From Pseudomonas sp. CBZ-4 (GTDB lineage: Bacteria; Pseudomonadota; Gammaproteobacteria; Pseudomonadales; Pseudomonadaceae): a DNA stretch of 64,000 nucleotides. The stretch covers positions 62,001 through 126,000 of the forward strand of contig NZ_ANNV01000175.1 of NCBI RefSeq assembly GCF_000346755.1, in the 5' to 3' direction. This document shows, piece by piece, positions 17,876 to 27,441 of the stretch. The notes below the pieces were generated by a model. It saw only the letters and a list, made by a program, of their open reading frames with translations. It made no database searches and had not been told where the DNA came from. Numbering within the stretch: the stretch's first letter is position 1; each line of letters opens with the position of its first letter. The translations under genes and the position numbers were made by a program.

Positions 17876-19282
17876 TTAGTGCATGAAACCTTCCATGAAA
17901 CCCGCCACGCCGCTCGCCAACGTGCGGCGCCAAGGGGCGCTGTTGGGGTTGGCCAGCACCTGGTCTTCATGGACAAAACTGCGAATGATCGCGTTGTAAC
18001 CCAGCCAGCGGCACGGCTCGGGCTCCCAGGCCTTGAGCGCGTCGAGGCCACGCTCGCGGATCACCCAGGGTTGCTGGACCAGCGGCGTGTCGTGGCCGAG
18101 GATCAGGTCGGCCAGGGTGCGCCCGCCCAGGTGGGTGGCGCCGACGCCCTCCCCGCCATAACCACCGGACAGCGCGATGCCGGTCTTGTGGTCGCAGAGC
18201 ATGTGCGGTCGGAAATTGCGCGACATGCCGAGGTTGCCGCCCCAGGAATGGGTAATCCGCACGTTCTTGAGCTGTGGGAAAAGCTCACCAAACAGGTAGC
18301 GACGCAGCTCCACCTCGCTGTCAGTCAAGTCGAAGTTGTGGCGCAGTTTGCCGGCGAACTGATAGCCGCCACGGGCGCCGAACACCAGGCGATTGTCGGC
18401 CGTACGCTGGCCATAGGTGACCTGGCGGCTGCTTTCGCCAAACGCCTGGCCGTGGCTCAAGCCGATTTCGTCCCAGGTGCTGGCGGGCAGCGGCTCGGTG
18501 GCGACGATCAGGCTTTGCACCGGCAATTGATAACGCCCCAGGGGCGGCAAGGTATTGGCATAACCCTCGACGGCCGGCACCACCCAGGCAGCGCGCACGC
18601 CGGCCTTGGCCGTGCGCACGCTGCCGGATTGCCAGTGGGTGACCGGGCTGTTTTCGTAAATCTGCACGCCCATGCGTTCAACCACCCGCGCCAGGCCGCG
18701 CACCAGCTTGGCCGGGTTGATCGTCGCAACGTGGGGTGCATAGATACCCCCATAGGGCTTGGCAATGCGGATCTGTTCGGCGAGTTGCTGTGGGCCAAGC
18801 CAGCGGTAGTCGGACTCCGTGAGGCCCTGGGCGTAGAGTTTGTCCAGATAACGGCGCAGGCTGCCTTCCTGCTCGGGGTAACGCGCGGCGCAGTACAGGG
18901 CGCCGCCTTTACGGTAATCGCAGTCGATGCCTTCGCGGGCCAGGACCTGGGCGACTTCATCCGGGATGGCGTGCAACAGGTCAAAAGCAGCGCGCCGTGC
19001 TGCGGGCGCCAGGCCTGCCAGCAAACGATCTTCGCCCAGCAGGTTGCCCATCAGCCAGCCGCCGTTGCGGCCGGACGCGCCAAAGCCGGCGGTTTGCGCC
19101 TCGATAATGGCGATATTCAGCTCAGGCGCCTGGCGTTTCAGGTAGTACGCGGTCCACAGCCCGGTGTAGCCGGCGCCGATGATGGCCACATTGACGTCCA
19201 GGTCGTGCTCCAGGGATGGCCGCGCCACCAGCGGGTCGTCCAGCTGGTCCATCCATAAACTGATCTTGCGCCATGCTGGCAT
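17876..19282 (-). CDS. FAD-dependent amine oxidoreductase (DAO family, PuuB-like)
   Basis: This 468-residue flavoprotein has an N-terminal FAD motif (VAIIGAGYTGLWTAYYL, about 33-49) and the GFGASGRNGGW loop seen in gamma-glutamylputrescine oxidase and related D-amino-acid-oxidase-fold enzymes. A C-terminal SGGYGGEGVGATHLGG segment completes the FAD site. It probably oxidises a primary or secondary amine to an aldehyde. The cupin and polyamine-binding protein behind it point to polyamine use; the NTF2-AraC gene upstream may regulate it. Confidence 0.87.
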   Translation of the reverse strand: MPAWRKISLWMDQLDDPLVARPSLEHDLDVNVAIIGAGYTGLWTAYYLKRQAPELNIAIIEAQTAGFGASGRNGGWLMGNLLGEDRLLAGLAPAARRAAFDLLHAIPDEVAQVLAREGIDCDYRKGGALYCAARYPEQEGSLRRYLDKLYAQGLTESDYRWLGPQQLAEQIRIAKPYGGIYAPHVATINPAKLVRGLARVVERMGVQIYENSPVTHWQSGSVRTAKAGVRAAWVVPAVEGYANTLPPLGRYQLPVQSLIVATEPLPASTWDEIGLSHGQAFGESSRQVTYGQRTADNRLVFGARGGYQFAGKLRHNFDLTDSEVELRRYLFGELFPQLKNVRITHSWGGNLGMSRNFRPHMLCDHKTGIALSGGYGGEGVGATHLGGRTLADLILGHDTPLVQQPWVIRERGLDALKAWEPEPCRWLGYNAIIRSFVHEDQVLANPNSAPWRRTLASGVAGFMEGFMH

Positions 19283-19331
19283 GCCCGCTTCCCCTACCTC
19301 GTTTCGATAGGGCTGATCCTAGAGCGCGGTG

Positions 19332-20141
19332 CTAAGGCATGTCTTGCGCGCGTGCACGCAGGGAAATTTGTTTGACGTAGGCCTTGGGTGACTGGCCCGT
19401 GTGCTGGCGAAATGCACTGTAGAACGCCGACAACGAATTGAAACCGGCGGCGAACGCGAGGTCATCGACCTTGATGGGGGGCGTGGCGCTGTCCAGTGCC
19501 GCGAGCAGATGCTGGAGCCGCGCCTGGTTGACGTAGCGGTAGAAGCTTTGCCCCAGCACCTGGTTCAGCAGGTAGGAGATCTGATTCCTGCTGTAGCCGC
19601 ATTCCTTGGACACCCGCTGTAGATCCAGCTCGGGGTCCAGATAGGGTTGCTTGCGCTCGAAGTATTGCTGCAAGTCATTGGCCATATGCCCCAGTTGCTG
19701 GGGCGACAAACCCAGGCGACTGACCGTGGGGCGCATCGCCTGGGCGGGCTGTTCGTGCACCAGGGACGCGTATTCATTGACCCGCCAGATCAACCCATCG
19801 CGCACCGTGATCGCTTCACTGGTGCGAAATGACACCAGGCCATGGCCACCGCGCAAGGTGATGCGGTATTGGATAAAGGCCGTGTCGCCATCGGCGCGGA
19901 TGCGGTCGGTGTGTTCAATCGCCTCGTCCGCCGCACGCGGCATGCTGGCTTGCAGGTACTCGCGCAGCTCGGGGTAACGGATGACACGGTTCTGGAAGAA
20001 ATCGTGGTACTGGATGTCCGGGTGGTAGTAGGACATCACCCCATCAAGGTCGCGATGCCGCCAGCACAAGTGATGGCGCAGCACCCATTCGCGGGTGGCT
20101 TGAGTCTGCGGAGAGTCATCGTCTGCGGCGATGTTTGGCAT
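19332..20141 (-). CDS. AraC-family regulator with N-terminal NTF2-like domain
   Basis: About 269 residues. The C-terminal 100 residues are an AraC/XylS DNA-binding domain (helix pairs around LQRVSKECGYSRNQISYLLN and VDDLAFAAGFNSLSAFYSAF). The N-terminal half is not the usual cupin arm but an NTF2/SnoaL-like fold (WRHRDLDGVMSYYHPDIQYH ... RADGDTAFIQYRITL ... DGLIWRVNEY), which often binds small molecules. The start is uncertain: I use MPNIAADD at 20141, but an ATG at 20228 is also in frame. It may regulate the adjacent oxidoreductase/cupin genes. Confidence 0.82.
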   Translation of the reverse strand: MPNIAADDDSPQTQATREWVLRHHLCWRHRDLDGVMSYYHPDIQYHDFFQNRVIRYPELREYLQASMPRAADEAIEHTDRIRADGDTAFIQYRITLRGGHGLVSFRTSEAITVRDGLIWRVNEYASLVHEQPAQAMRPTVSRLGLSPQQLGHMANDLQQYFERKQPYLDPELDLQRVSKECGYSRNQISYLLNQVLGQSFYRYVNQARLQHLLAALDSATPPIKVDDLAFAAGFNSLSAFYSAFRQHTGQSPKAYVKQISLRARAQDMP

Positions 20142-20398
20142 GGGCGGCTCTGCGGCGGGTAAACCGTGGAGATTGCCGGCTTTTGCAGGTGCCGACAATG
20201 GCCAATTGGCGATTTTGACTAATGGCATATTGCCCAGCAACTAGTAGGACATGACCCACGTCAAACTTCAGGAAAACAACCGCCGAACGGAGCGCAAATA
20301 GTCACCTTGCGTCTGCGAGCGAATGCTATTTTTAAGCTCTTCACGGCCACGACCAATGACGGTCCTGGTTCCCTGCCGCGAGCAAAAGGAAGCGCTCA

Positions 20399-20671
20399 AT
20401 GAACAAGGTAGGCAACATGAACAAAGTGACATTCCCCAACGCCTGCCAGCTGATGCGCTGGCATTTCCATCCAATCGGCTTCGAGGGCAGCATGGACGCG
20501 CCCGGCAGTATGGTGGCCCGCCTGTTCGACCGCGCCAGCGGCGAGACGTTGATCGCCATTGCCGGCATTCCCTGCGCCACGGTGATGAATGCCGCGGATG
20601 TGGAGCGGATTATCGAGGCGGTGGAGGATGAGCTGGAGTCGTTTGTGCCACCGCAGTCCTTGCGGGCCTGA
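20399..20671 (+). CDS. DUF1652 family protein, 90 aa
   Basis: This is a small Pseudomonas-specific type of protein. It shows FPNACQLMRWHFHPIGFEGS, MVARLFDRASGETLIAIAGI and ADVERIIEAVEDEL, which match the DUF1652 pattern. AAGGAAG precedes the ATG at 20399; another ATG six codons later is possible. Function is unknown. A REP palindrome follows it. Confidence 0.8.
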   Translation: MNKVGNMNKVTFPNACQLMRWHFHPIGFEGSMDAPGSMVARLFDRASGETLIAIAGIPCATVMNAADVERIIEAVEDELESFVPPQSLRA

Positions 20672-20700
20672 CCTCAACCTATCAGGCGACGAGAATCCAA

Positions 20701-20790
20701 TGTGGGAGCGGGTTTGCCCGCGATAGCAGTGTGTCAGTCACCGAATATGGCAACTGATACACCGCTATCGCGGGCAAGCCCGCTCCCACA
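20701..20790. repeat. REP palindrome
   Basis: A palindrome opens TGTGGGAGCGGGTTTGCCCG and closes with its complement, with GCGATAGC/GCTATCGC inner arms. It sits between the convergent DUF1652 and helicase genes and probably also helps end both transcripts. Confidence 0.88.
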
Positions 20791-20809
20791 GTTTTTTTGT
20801 GGTGGCGGG

Positions 20810-23257
20810 TTAAGCGCGCTGGTCGTCAAAAAACGCTTTCTTGCCGTCCACCCGCTCCGACGCCTTGGGCACATTCACCGCCTGCCCTTCAGACTTTTCC
20901 ACATACCAATAGCAATGGCTCACGGCGCGGGTAATGCCCACATACGCCAGGCGCAACACTTCATCCTTTTGCGCAGTGTCATACGGCTCGCTGTCACCGT
21001 CCTTACCCAGCCCCGCCATGCGGTAGACCTGGTTCTTGTAAGGCGAGCTGGTGACATGCTGGCAATCACCAAGCAGAAACACCGCATCCGCCTGTAGGCC
21101 CTTGGCACTGTGATAGGTCAGTTGCTTGAGTCTACGCGCGTGGGACGGCAAGCTAGAATCCACATTAACTACTGACTGAATATGCTCTTGAATCAATAAC
21201 TTATCGCTACTTTTTCGATACAGCATCAGCACCGTTTCGCCGCGCTGGTAGTGTTCCAGCAACTGCCGCCCCAGCGCTGCCTCATCGCGCGCCAGCACCT
21301 TGACCGGCACCAGCGCCTTGGGTGCGCCACTGGCCTTGGCCTTTTTGCCGGGAATCGCGGGCGCGGCGCGCACGATATGCTCGGCCGCGTCGATGATGTG
21401 CTGGTGGCTGCGGTAGTTCTCACCGAGCATCACGCGGGTGGTTGCAGGCGACGGGAATTCCTTGTTGAACTCCATGAAGTACTTCGGCGAGCTGCCGCGC
21501 CAGCCGTAGATCGATTGCCAGTCGTCGCCCACACACAACAGCGAAGAGCGCTGCGCCCCGCGCCCGACGTGCATGGCCGGGCCGCGACTGCGGATCTCCC
21601 GCAGGCTGGCGCGAAGCCACGAGACGATCTGCGGCGACACATCCTGGAATTCGTCGATCATCAGGTGGGACAGCGGCCGCAGCAGTGGATCGCTGAGCAG
21701 CTTGAGGTTTTCCGGTGTGTTCTCGCCAAACAGCGAGAACATGCGGTTGTAGGTCATGATCGGCGGCGACTGGTCAAGCAGGTGATCTTCCAGGGCCTTC
21801 CAGAAAATGCTCAGGGCCTCGAAGAAAAATCGGTCCGGGTCGTCCTTGGCAAAGCTCATTTGGCCGACCGCCGTGAGCACATCCAGCCCGAGGTTCTCGA
21901 TAAACCCGGCAGCCACCACAAAGCAGTCCAGCAGCGGCGCTGAAGCCAGCTCGCCCTTGACCTTGTAATCAAAGCCCGGCCCGGCGCTGGCATCACCGGC
22001 GAGGCTGCTTAAAAGACGCTTGGACGATTCGTAATTGTATAACCATATCAATGGTTTACGACAGAAAGCTTGAAACAGGGTGCGCTTGACTGCCCACTCC
22101 GCGCGTACCGACAACTTTGCATTGGGCCGGCTGATCTGGGCGTTTTCGCGGGAGTCGAAGCCCAGCACCACCCACGCATCCAAATCAGGGATATAGCCGT
22201 GGCAATGGAACTGCGCGCCATTGATCTCCACGGTCTGGCGGTTCGGCTCGATGCCCTTGATCGGCCAGGCGCCTGCACGAAACCACAGGTCTTCGACCAG
22301 GTCGCAGAGCTCTTCGTCGCGCTTGGCCGCCAGCTCGGTCACCGCTATGCGTTTTTGCACGTCAGGATGATCCCGCTCCAGCTCCTTGAGCTGCAACCCA
22401 TGCCGGGCCAGCGGCGCGATCAGCTCGCGGAATCGCGGGTGCTGGCCATGCAGTCGGTGATAGCAGGCGTTCATCTGCTGGCGTTGGGCGTCGTTGATAC
22501 GCAGGTCAAACGGGTTACTGTCGGCGTCTTCAACGCCGGCACTGAGATTCTCGAACGCCTGCAGGCGTTCAAAGCCCGGCAGGCTGCGCACCATCGGCAG
22601 GATGCGCGAGTGAAAGGTGCGCACCACCGCCTGGGCCTCTTTGACGCCAAGGGGTTGGCCCCACAGGCTGAGAATCTCCATGAGCTTGTGGATGAAGTCT
22701 TTGCGCGACTCACGGGTGAAGGTCACCACGGTCATCGAACTCAGCTCGAACCCCAGATAATGAGTAAGCAGCAGGATACGCAGTACCAGCGAGGTGGATT
22801 TGCCCGCCCCCGCACCCGCAATCACCGAGGTGGACGGCGTATCGCTGAAAATCATCTTCCATTGCGCCGCACTCGGCTGGGCATGGGCCGACAGCAGCCG
22901 CGCGACATCTGCCTTCATGCGCTTCTTCAATTCGGCAGTCAGCGGCAGGCGCCAATCGTCGAACAGGCTGTCGTCAACGCCGGGCGCACGGTGCTCATCG
23001 GGGCGAAAGTCTCGAATCAGCAGGACTTGCCGGCCTTCTTCGATGCCATCGGCCTTGCCTTCGCGGTAGCCATACTCGACACCCGCCTCGTGCCCGCTGC
23101 GAAAACCATCCGCCTGCCCATGCAACCAGGAAAACCGGTGCTGGGCGCGCAAGCGCGTCAAGCCATGGCCAAACAGGCGCGCGGCGAGGCGCTTGAACAG
23201 GGGCATGTCTGCCAGTGGGCGCAGTTCTGGGGGCAAATCAGGGGTGTGTTGCGGCAC
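20810..23257 (-). CDS. UvrD/Rep-type superfamily 1 helicase
   Basis: This is an 815-residue SF1A helicase. Motif I is AGAGAGKST at about 147-155, with TFTRESRKDF (motif Ia), MIDEFQDVSP (motif II), GDDWQSIYGWRGS (motif III), GENYRSHQHI (motif IV) and RLAYVGITRA (motif VI). The insertion between motifs Ia and II is long and holds a nuclease-like stretch (FHCHGYIPDLDAWVVLGFDS ... AVKRTLFQAFCRK). The N-terminal 110 residues are an extra domain not found in UvrD. The start is a GTG with GGAG upstream. It probably unwinds DNA in repair or in defence; I cannot assign a named subfamily. Confidence 0.85.
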   Translation of the reverse strand: MPQHTPDLPPELRPLADMPLFKRLAARLFGHGLTRLRAQHRFSWLHGQADGFRSGHEAGVEYGYREGKADGIEEGRQVLLIRDFRPDEHRAPGVDDSLFDDWRLPLTAELKKRMKADVARLLSAHAQPSAAQWKMIFSDTPSTSVIAGAGAGKSTSLVLRILLLTHYLGFELSSMTVVTFTRESRKDFIHKLMEILSLWGQPLGVKEAQAVVRTFHSRILPMVRSLPGFERLQAFENLSAGVEDADSNPFDLRINDAQRQQMNACYHRLHGQHPRFRELIAPLARHGLQLKELERDHPDVQKRIAVTELAAKRDEELCDLVEDLWFRAGAWPIKGIEPNRQTVEINGAQFHCHGYIPDLDAWVVLGFDSRENAQISRPNAKLSVRAEWAVKRTLFQAFCRKPLIWLYNYESSKRLLSSLAGDASAGPGFDYKVKGELASAPLLDCFVVAAGFIENLGLDVLTAVGQMSFAKDDPDRFFFEALSIFWKALEDHLLDQSPPIMTYNRMFSLFGENTPENLKLLSDPLLRPLSHLMIDEFQDVSPQIVSWLRASLREIRSRGPAMHVGRGAQRSSLLCVGDDWQSIYGWRGSSPKYFMEFNKEFPSPATTRVMLGENYRSHQHIIDAAEHIVRAAPAIPGKKAKASGAPKALVPVKVLARDEAALGRQLLEHYQRGETVLMLYRKSSDKLLIQEHIQSVVNVDSSLPSHARRLKQLTYHSAKGLQADAVFLLGDCQHVTSSPYKNQVYRMAGLGKDGDSEPYDTAQKDEVLRLAYVGITRAVSHCYWYVEKSEGQAVNVPKASERVDGKKAFFDDQRA

Positions 23258-23476
23258 GCGGACTCCAGCGATGAGGTTGGTTTTGGCGAATGCACCATGG
23301 TCGCCGGAATTGGCCCGCAGTTCCAGCCAATTGCTTTGCGGTCATGCAGTTAGGCGATGAAGTGAAAGTCAAAACCCCAACAAATGATCTGCTTTATCGA
23401 TAGGAATCAGGCAGTTTTTACGCTTTTTATCGATCATGCCCTGCTGGATCATAGGCGCCATCCACAGGAGACGATC

Positions 23477-24172
23477 ATGCTTGAACTTCGACCTTTCAAC
23501 ACGCTGGGCGGCGCCCACCACGGCTGGCTTGACGCCCATCACCACTTTTCGTTTGCCGAATACCATGACCCCCAGCGCATGCACTGGGGCAACCTGCGGG
23601 TGTGGAACGACGACATCATCGCGCCCGGCACAGGTTTCCCGCAGCACCCACACCGTGACATGGAAATCATCACCTATGTGCGCGAAGGCGCCATCAGCCA
23701 TGCCGACAACCTCGGCAACAAAGGCCGTACCGAAGCGGGTGACGTGCAGGTGATGAGCGCGGGCACCGGGATCGCCCACAGCGAATACAACCTGGAGGCG
23801 ACGCCGACCAAGATTTTCCAGATCTGGATCATCCCGAATGAAGCCGGGCTGCCACCGTCGTGGGGCGCCAAGCCGTTTCCGCAAGAGGGCCGCGACGGGT
23901 TTGTGACCTTGGCCAGCGGCAAGGCCGGAGACAATCAAAGCCTGCGCATTCGTGCAGATGCACGCTTGGTGGCGGCCAATCTGAAGGCCGGGGAAAGCGC
24001 GGAATACCGGCTGGACAGCGGACGGCGTGCCTACTTGGTACCGGCGACGGGTGTGATTGAAATCAATGGCTTGCGCGCACAAGCTCGGGATGGTGTTGCG
24101 GTTGAGGATGAGGCGGTGTTGGGGGTGACTGCAATTGAGGACAGTGAAATCGTGTTGGTCGATCTGGCCTGA
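23477..24172 (+). CDS. Pirin family protein (YhhW-like)
   Basis: This is a 231-residue bicupin, exactly the length of E. coli YhhW, a quercetinase-like pirin. It keeps the metal ligands of the N-terminal cupin: HHHFSFAEY, FPQHPHRDMEIITYV and the later GTGIAHSEYN. The ATG at 23477 has CAGGAG upstream. It is followed by a short REP palindrome. The natural substrate is unknown. Confidence 0.9.
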   Translation: MLELRPFNTLGGAHHGWLDAHHHFSFAEYHDPQRMHWGNLRVWNDDIIAPGTGFPQHPHRDMEIITYVREGAISHADNLGNKGRTEAGDVQVMSAGTGIAHSEYNLEATPTKIFQIWIIPNEAGLPPSWGAKPFPQEGRDGFVTLASGKAGDNQSLRIRADARLVAANLKAGESAEYRLDSGRRAYLVPATGVIEINGLRAQARDGVAVEDEAVLGVTAIEDSEIVLVDLA

Positions 24173-24182
24173 TACAAAAAAG

Positions 24183-24210
24183 TGTGGGAGCGGGCTTGCC
24201 CGCTCCCACA
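24183..24210. repeat. Short REP hairpin, terminator-like
   Basis: TGTGGGAGCGGGC TT GCCCGCTCCCACA is a perfect 13-base stem with a tiny loop, followed by TTTGATTG. It lies between the convergent pirin and phosphoglucomutase genes and can act as a bidirectional terminator. Confidence 0.85.
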
Positions 24211-24242
24211 TTTGATTGTCCCCACATTTTAGGGCTGTGGCG

Positions 24243-25886
24243 TTACTCGGAAATAGCGCCGTCCACCAGCACCTGGGCCTCTTCCACCAACTGCTTGAGG
24301 TGATCCTCGCCAATAAAGCTCTCGGCGTAGATCTTGTAGATATCCTCGGTGCCCGATGGCCGTGCCGCGAACCAGCCGTTTTCAGTCATGACTTTCAAAC
24401 CGCCAATCGCCTGGTTGTTGCCCGGCGCATGGCTGAGGATCTGCTGGATGCTTTCCCCGGCCAGTTGCGTGGACGTGACCTGCTCCGGCGAGAGCTTGCC
24501 CAACAGGGCTTTCTGCGCCGGGGTGGCCTTGGCGTCGACGCGGATGGCGAACGGTTCGCCCAGGGCATCGGTCAGGCCGCGGTAGATCTGGCTCGGGTCC
24601 TGGCCTTTGCGCGAGGTCATTTCCGCCGCCAGCAGGGCCGGGATCAGGCCGTCCTTGTCGGTGCTCCAGACGCTGCCGTCCTTGCGCAGGAACGATGCGC
24701 CGGCACTTTCTTCACCGCCAAAGCCCAGCGAGCCTTCGAACAAGCCATCGGCAAACCACTTGAAGCCCACCGGCACTTCATACAGGCGACGGCCAATGCG
24801 CGCGGCCACACGGTCGATCAAGCCGCTGCTGACCACGGTCTTGCCCACCGCCGCATCGGTGCGCCAGTCGGGACGGTTCTGGAACAGGTAGTCGATGGAC
24901 ACCGCCAGGTAGTTGTTCGGCGCCAACAGGCCGCCGGACGGTGTGACGATGCCATGGCGGTCGTGGTCCGGGTCGCAGGCGAAAGCCACGTCGAAACGTT
25001 CCTTGAGGCCGATCAACCCTTGCATGGCGTAGCTGGACGAAGGGTCCATGCGGATCTGGCCGTCCCAGTCCACGCTCATGAAGCGGAAAGTGGAATCCAC
25101 TTCGGTGTTCACCACGTCCAGGTTCAGGCGGTAGTGCTCGGCAATCGCCGACCAGTAGCGCACCCCTGCTCCGCCCAGCGGGTCCACGCCCAGGCGCAGA
25201 TCGGCGCTGCGGATGGCGTCCATGTCGATCACGTTGATCAGGTCAGCGACGTAGCTGTTGAGGTAGTCATGGCGATGGGTGGTGTCTGCCTTCAGCGCCT
25301 GGGCGTGGGTAATGCGCTTGACCCCGGCCAGCTTATTGGCCAGCAGTTCGTTGGCCTTGGCTTCGATCCACTTGGTCACGTGGGTATCGGCCGGGCCGCC
25401 GTTGGGCGGGTTGTACTTGTAGCCACCACTTTGCGGCGGATTGTGGGACGGCGTGATGACAATGCCGTCAGCCAGGCCACTGGTACGGCCACGGTTGTAG
25501 CAGATGATGGCGTGGGAAATGGCCGGCGTCGGCGTGTATTCGTCGCCTTCGGCCAGCATCACGTGGACGCCGTTGGCGGCGAGCACTTCCAACGCGCTGG
25601 CGCCGGCCGGCGTCGAGAGCGCATGGGTATCGAGGCCGACGAACAACGGGCCGTTGATGCCCTGTGCTTCACGGTACAGGCAAATGGCCTGGCTGATGGC
25701 GAGCACGTGCCATTCGTTGAAGCTCAGCTCGAAGGAGCTGCCACGGTGCCCGGAGGTGCCAAAAGCCACGCGCTGGGTGGAGATCGCTGCATCAGGCTGG
25801 CCGGTGTAATAGGCCGTGACCAGTCGCGGGATATCCACCAGCAACTGGGCTGGCGCCGGCTTGCCCGCAAAAGGACTGATTGTCAT
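24243..25886 (-). CDS. pgm: Phosphoglucomutase, alpha-D-glucose phosphate specific
   Basis: This 547-residue enzyme interconverts glucose 1-phosphate and glucose 6-phosphate for glycogen/trehalose and exopolysaccharide precursors. The phosphoserine loop is TPSHNPP with Ser147, the early substrate loop is FGTSGHRGSS at about 42-51, the metal loop reads DPDHDRHG, and the sugar loop is GGEESAG. Length matches E. coli Pgm (546). GAGG precedes the ATG. Confidence 0.95.
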   Translation of the reverse strand: MTISPFAGKPAPAQLLVDIPRLVTAYYTGQPDAAISTQRVAFGTSGHRGSSFELSFNEWHVLAISQAICLYREAQGINGPLFVGLDTHALSTPAGASALEVLAANGVHVMLAEGDEYTPTPAISHAIICYNRGRTSGLADGIVITPSHNPPQSGGYKYNPPNGGPADTHVTKWIEAKANELLANKLAGVKRITHAQALKADTTHRHDYLNSYVADLINVIDMDAIRSADLRLGVDPLGGAGVRYWSAIAEHYRLNLDVVNTEVDSTFRFMSVDWDGQIRMDPSSSYAMQGLIGLKERFDVAFACDPDHDRHGIVTPSGGLLAPNNYLAVSIDYLFQNRPDWRTDAAVGKTVVSSGLIDRVAARIGRRLYEVPVGFKWFADGLFEGSLGFGGEESAGASFLRKDGSVWSTDKDGLIPALLAAEMTSRKGQDPSQIYRGLTDALGEPFAIRVDAKATPAQKALLGKLSPEQVTSTQLAGESIQQILSHAPGNNQAIGGLKVMTENGWFAARPSGTEDIYKIYAESFIGEDHLKQLVEEAQVLVDGAISE

Positions 25887-25999
25887 GCATAAACCTCAGA
25901 AAGAAGGATTCGGAAAAAATGGCAGTTTACTGGGAGTTGGACTGCCGCGCGACGGTATCTATCCCACAGGCAAAGTAGAAATTTCGCACATTCGTCCGC

Positions 26000-27406
26000 T
26001 TAACCGACCTGCGCCTGAAGCAATGCGTCGGCCAATACGTCCAAGGCCACGTCCAGGTTCGGATGCCCATTGAATGCATGGCTTACGCGCACATGCTGCT
26101 GGTGCAGCCCACTGAGGCTGAACAATTCTCCCGGTGCAATCACCACTTGATGGGCGACCATGCGCTGGAACACCTGGCGCATGTCCACCGAGGCCACCGA
26201 TTGCAGCCAAAAACTCGCCCCGGCGACCGGCCTTCGGTAGGTCACACGCCCCTCCAGGCGCGCGCCCAGGCGCTGATCCATGGCATCGGCCTGTTCCTGC
26301 AGGCGCTGGCGCAACACGCGCAGGTGCTGGTCAAGACGCCCGCTTTGGTACAGCCGCGCGATGGCGCGCTGGCGGATCGACGACAGGCGGAATGAGCGCA
26401 ACAGGAACTGACGTTGCAGTTCGCTGCTCAAGTGGCGCGACAGCACGTAGCCAAATGGTGCCTCTGCGCCGAGCATTTTTTCGAACGACGAAAACACCAC
26501 CAGCCGCTCGGGGTTGACCAGGTTGCGCAGTGCTGGCGGGCGCGGGCCGAAGGTCAATTCGCCAAAGGTGTCATTCTCCAGCAGCCAGCAGCCGTGCTGG
26601 TCCAGCAGGTGCGCCACATGCAAGCGCTCCGGCATGGACAGGGCAACCCCCGACGGCAGGCTGACCACGGATGACAGCAGTACCACGTGCACCGGTTCGT
26701 CGCGCAACAGGCGTTCGAACGTCGTCAGGTCCAGGCTGCCGTCAGCCCTCCAGGGCAGCTCGATCACACGCACACCCGCGGCCTGCAACAAGCGCAAGAT
26801 CAACCAGTCGCAGGGCGACTCGACAATCAACGTGGTGCCCTTGAGGCCCAGGACATCAATCAGGATTTCCAGCACGCCCTGCAGGTCCGCGCCGATATAC
26901 ACCTCATCGGCCTGCCAGCAACGGGTAGGCGATGAGGTGTAACGGGCCGCCAGCGCCGCCCGCAATTCCCAGACACCACAGGGCTGGGACCACGGTTGCA
27001 GGTGACGCGGGTAACGGCGTACCAGTTGACGCTCCAACATCAGCAAGCTGCCATCCAGCGTTGCCAGCAACGCCGGCTCATCGCCACTGAGCACCACCAT
27101 TCGTGGACGACGCGCCGCGGCATACAGGCGCTCCAGCAGGTCGCCCGCCGATGCCATCAGCGGGTTGCCCGCCACCGGCCAGGCAAAATAGCCCGATTTG
27201 GCCACGGAATAGACCCGGCCCTCCTTCTCCAGGAGCGAATAGGCGTATTGGATGGTCGAGATAGACACGTTCAAGCGTGTCGACAGTTGCCGCAGGGACG
27301 GCAGCCTCACCGGTGTTTCGAGGCTGACTTCGTTGATCAGGCTGATCATGTAGCGGTAAACCGCCTGATAGGCAAAGTCCGCCTGCCGCTCACCGCGCAA
27401 GTTCAT
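26000..27406 (-). CDS. MocR-type regulator (GntR wing-helix plus aminotransferase domain)
   Basis: This is a 468-residue PLP-binding transcription factor. Residues 10-75 form a GntR winged helix (LPSLRQLSTRLNVSISTIQY), and the rest is a class I aminotransferase fold with NDTFGELTF and a lysine segment VVFSSFEKML that would hold PLP. The start at 27406 is the first ATG; a TTG/GTG extension of nine codons is possible. It lies 35 bases past the stop of an unknown 483-aa gene on the same strand. Targets are not evident; MocR proteins often control their neighbours. Confidence 0.85.
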   Translation of the reverse strand: MNLRGERQADFAYQAVYRYMISLINEVSLETPVRLPSLRQLSTRLNVSISTIQYAYSLLEKEGRVYSVAKSGYFAWPVAGNPLMASAGDLLERLYAAARRPRMVVLSGDEPALLATLDGSLLMLERQLVRRYPRHLQPWSQPCGVWELRAALAARYTSSPTRCWQADEVYIGADLQGVLEILIDVLGLKGTTLIVESPCDWLILRLLQAAGVRVIELPWRADGSLDLTTFERLLRDEPVHVVLLSSVVSLPSGVALSMPERLHVAHLLDQHGCWLLENDTFGELTFGPRPPALRNLVNPERLVVFSSFEKMLGAEAPFGYVLSRHLSSELQRQFLLRSFRLSSIRQRAIARLYQSGRLDQHLRVLRQRLQEQADAMDQRLGARLEGRVTYRRPVAGASFWLQSVASVDMRQVFQRMVAHQVVIAPGELFSLSGLHQQHVRVSHAFNGHPNLDVALDVLADALLQAQVG

Positions 27407-27441
27407 TGCCGCGCACCCCGGCTGCCGCGCCAATACACGCC

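Noticed and set aside
3253..24210. Repeated palindromes as a CRISPR array
   Set aside because: They are scattered single REPs between genes, with no spacers and no regular spacing.
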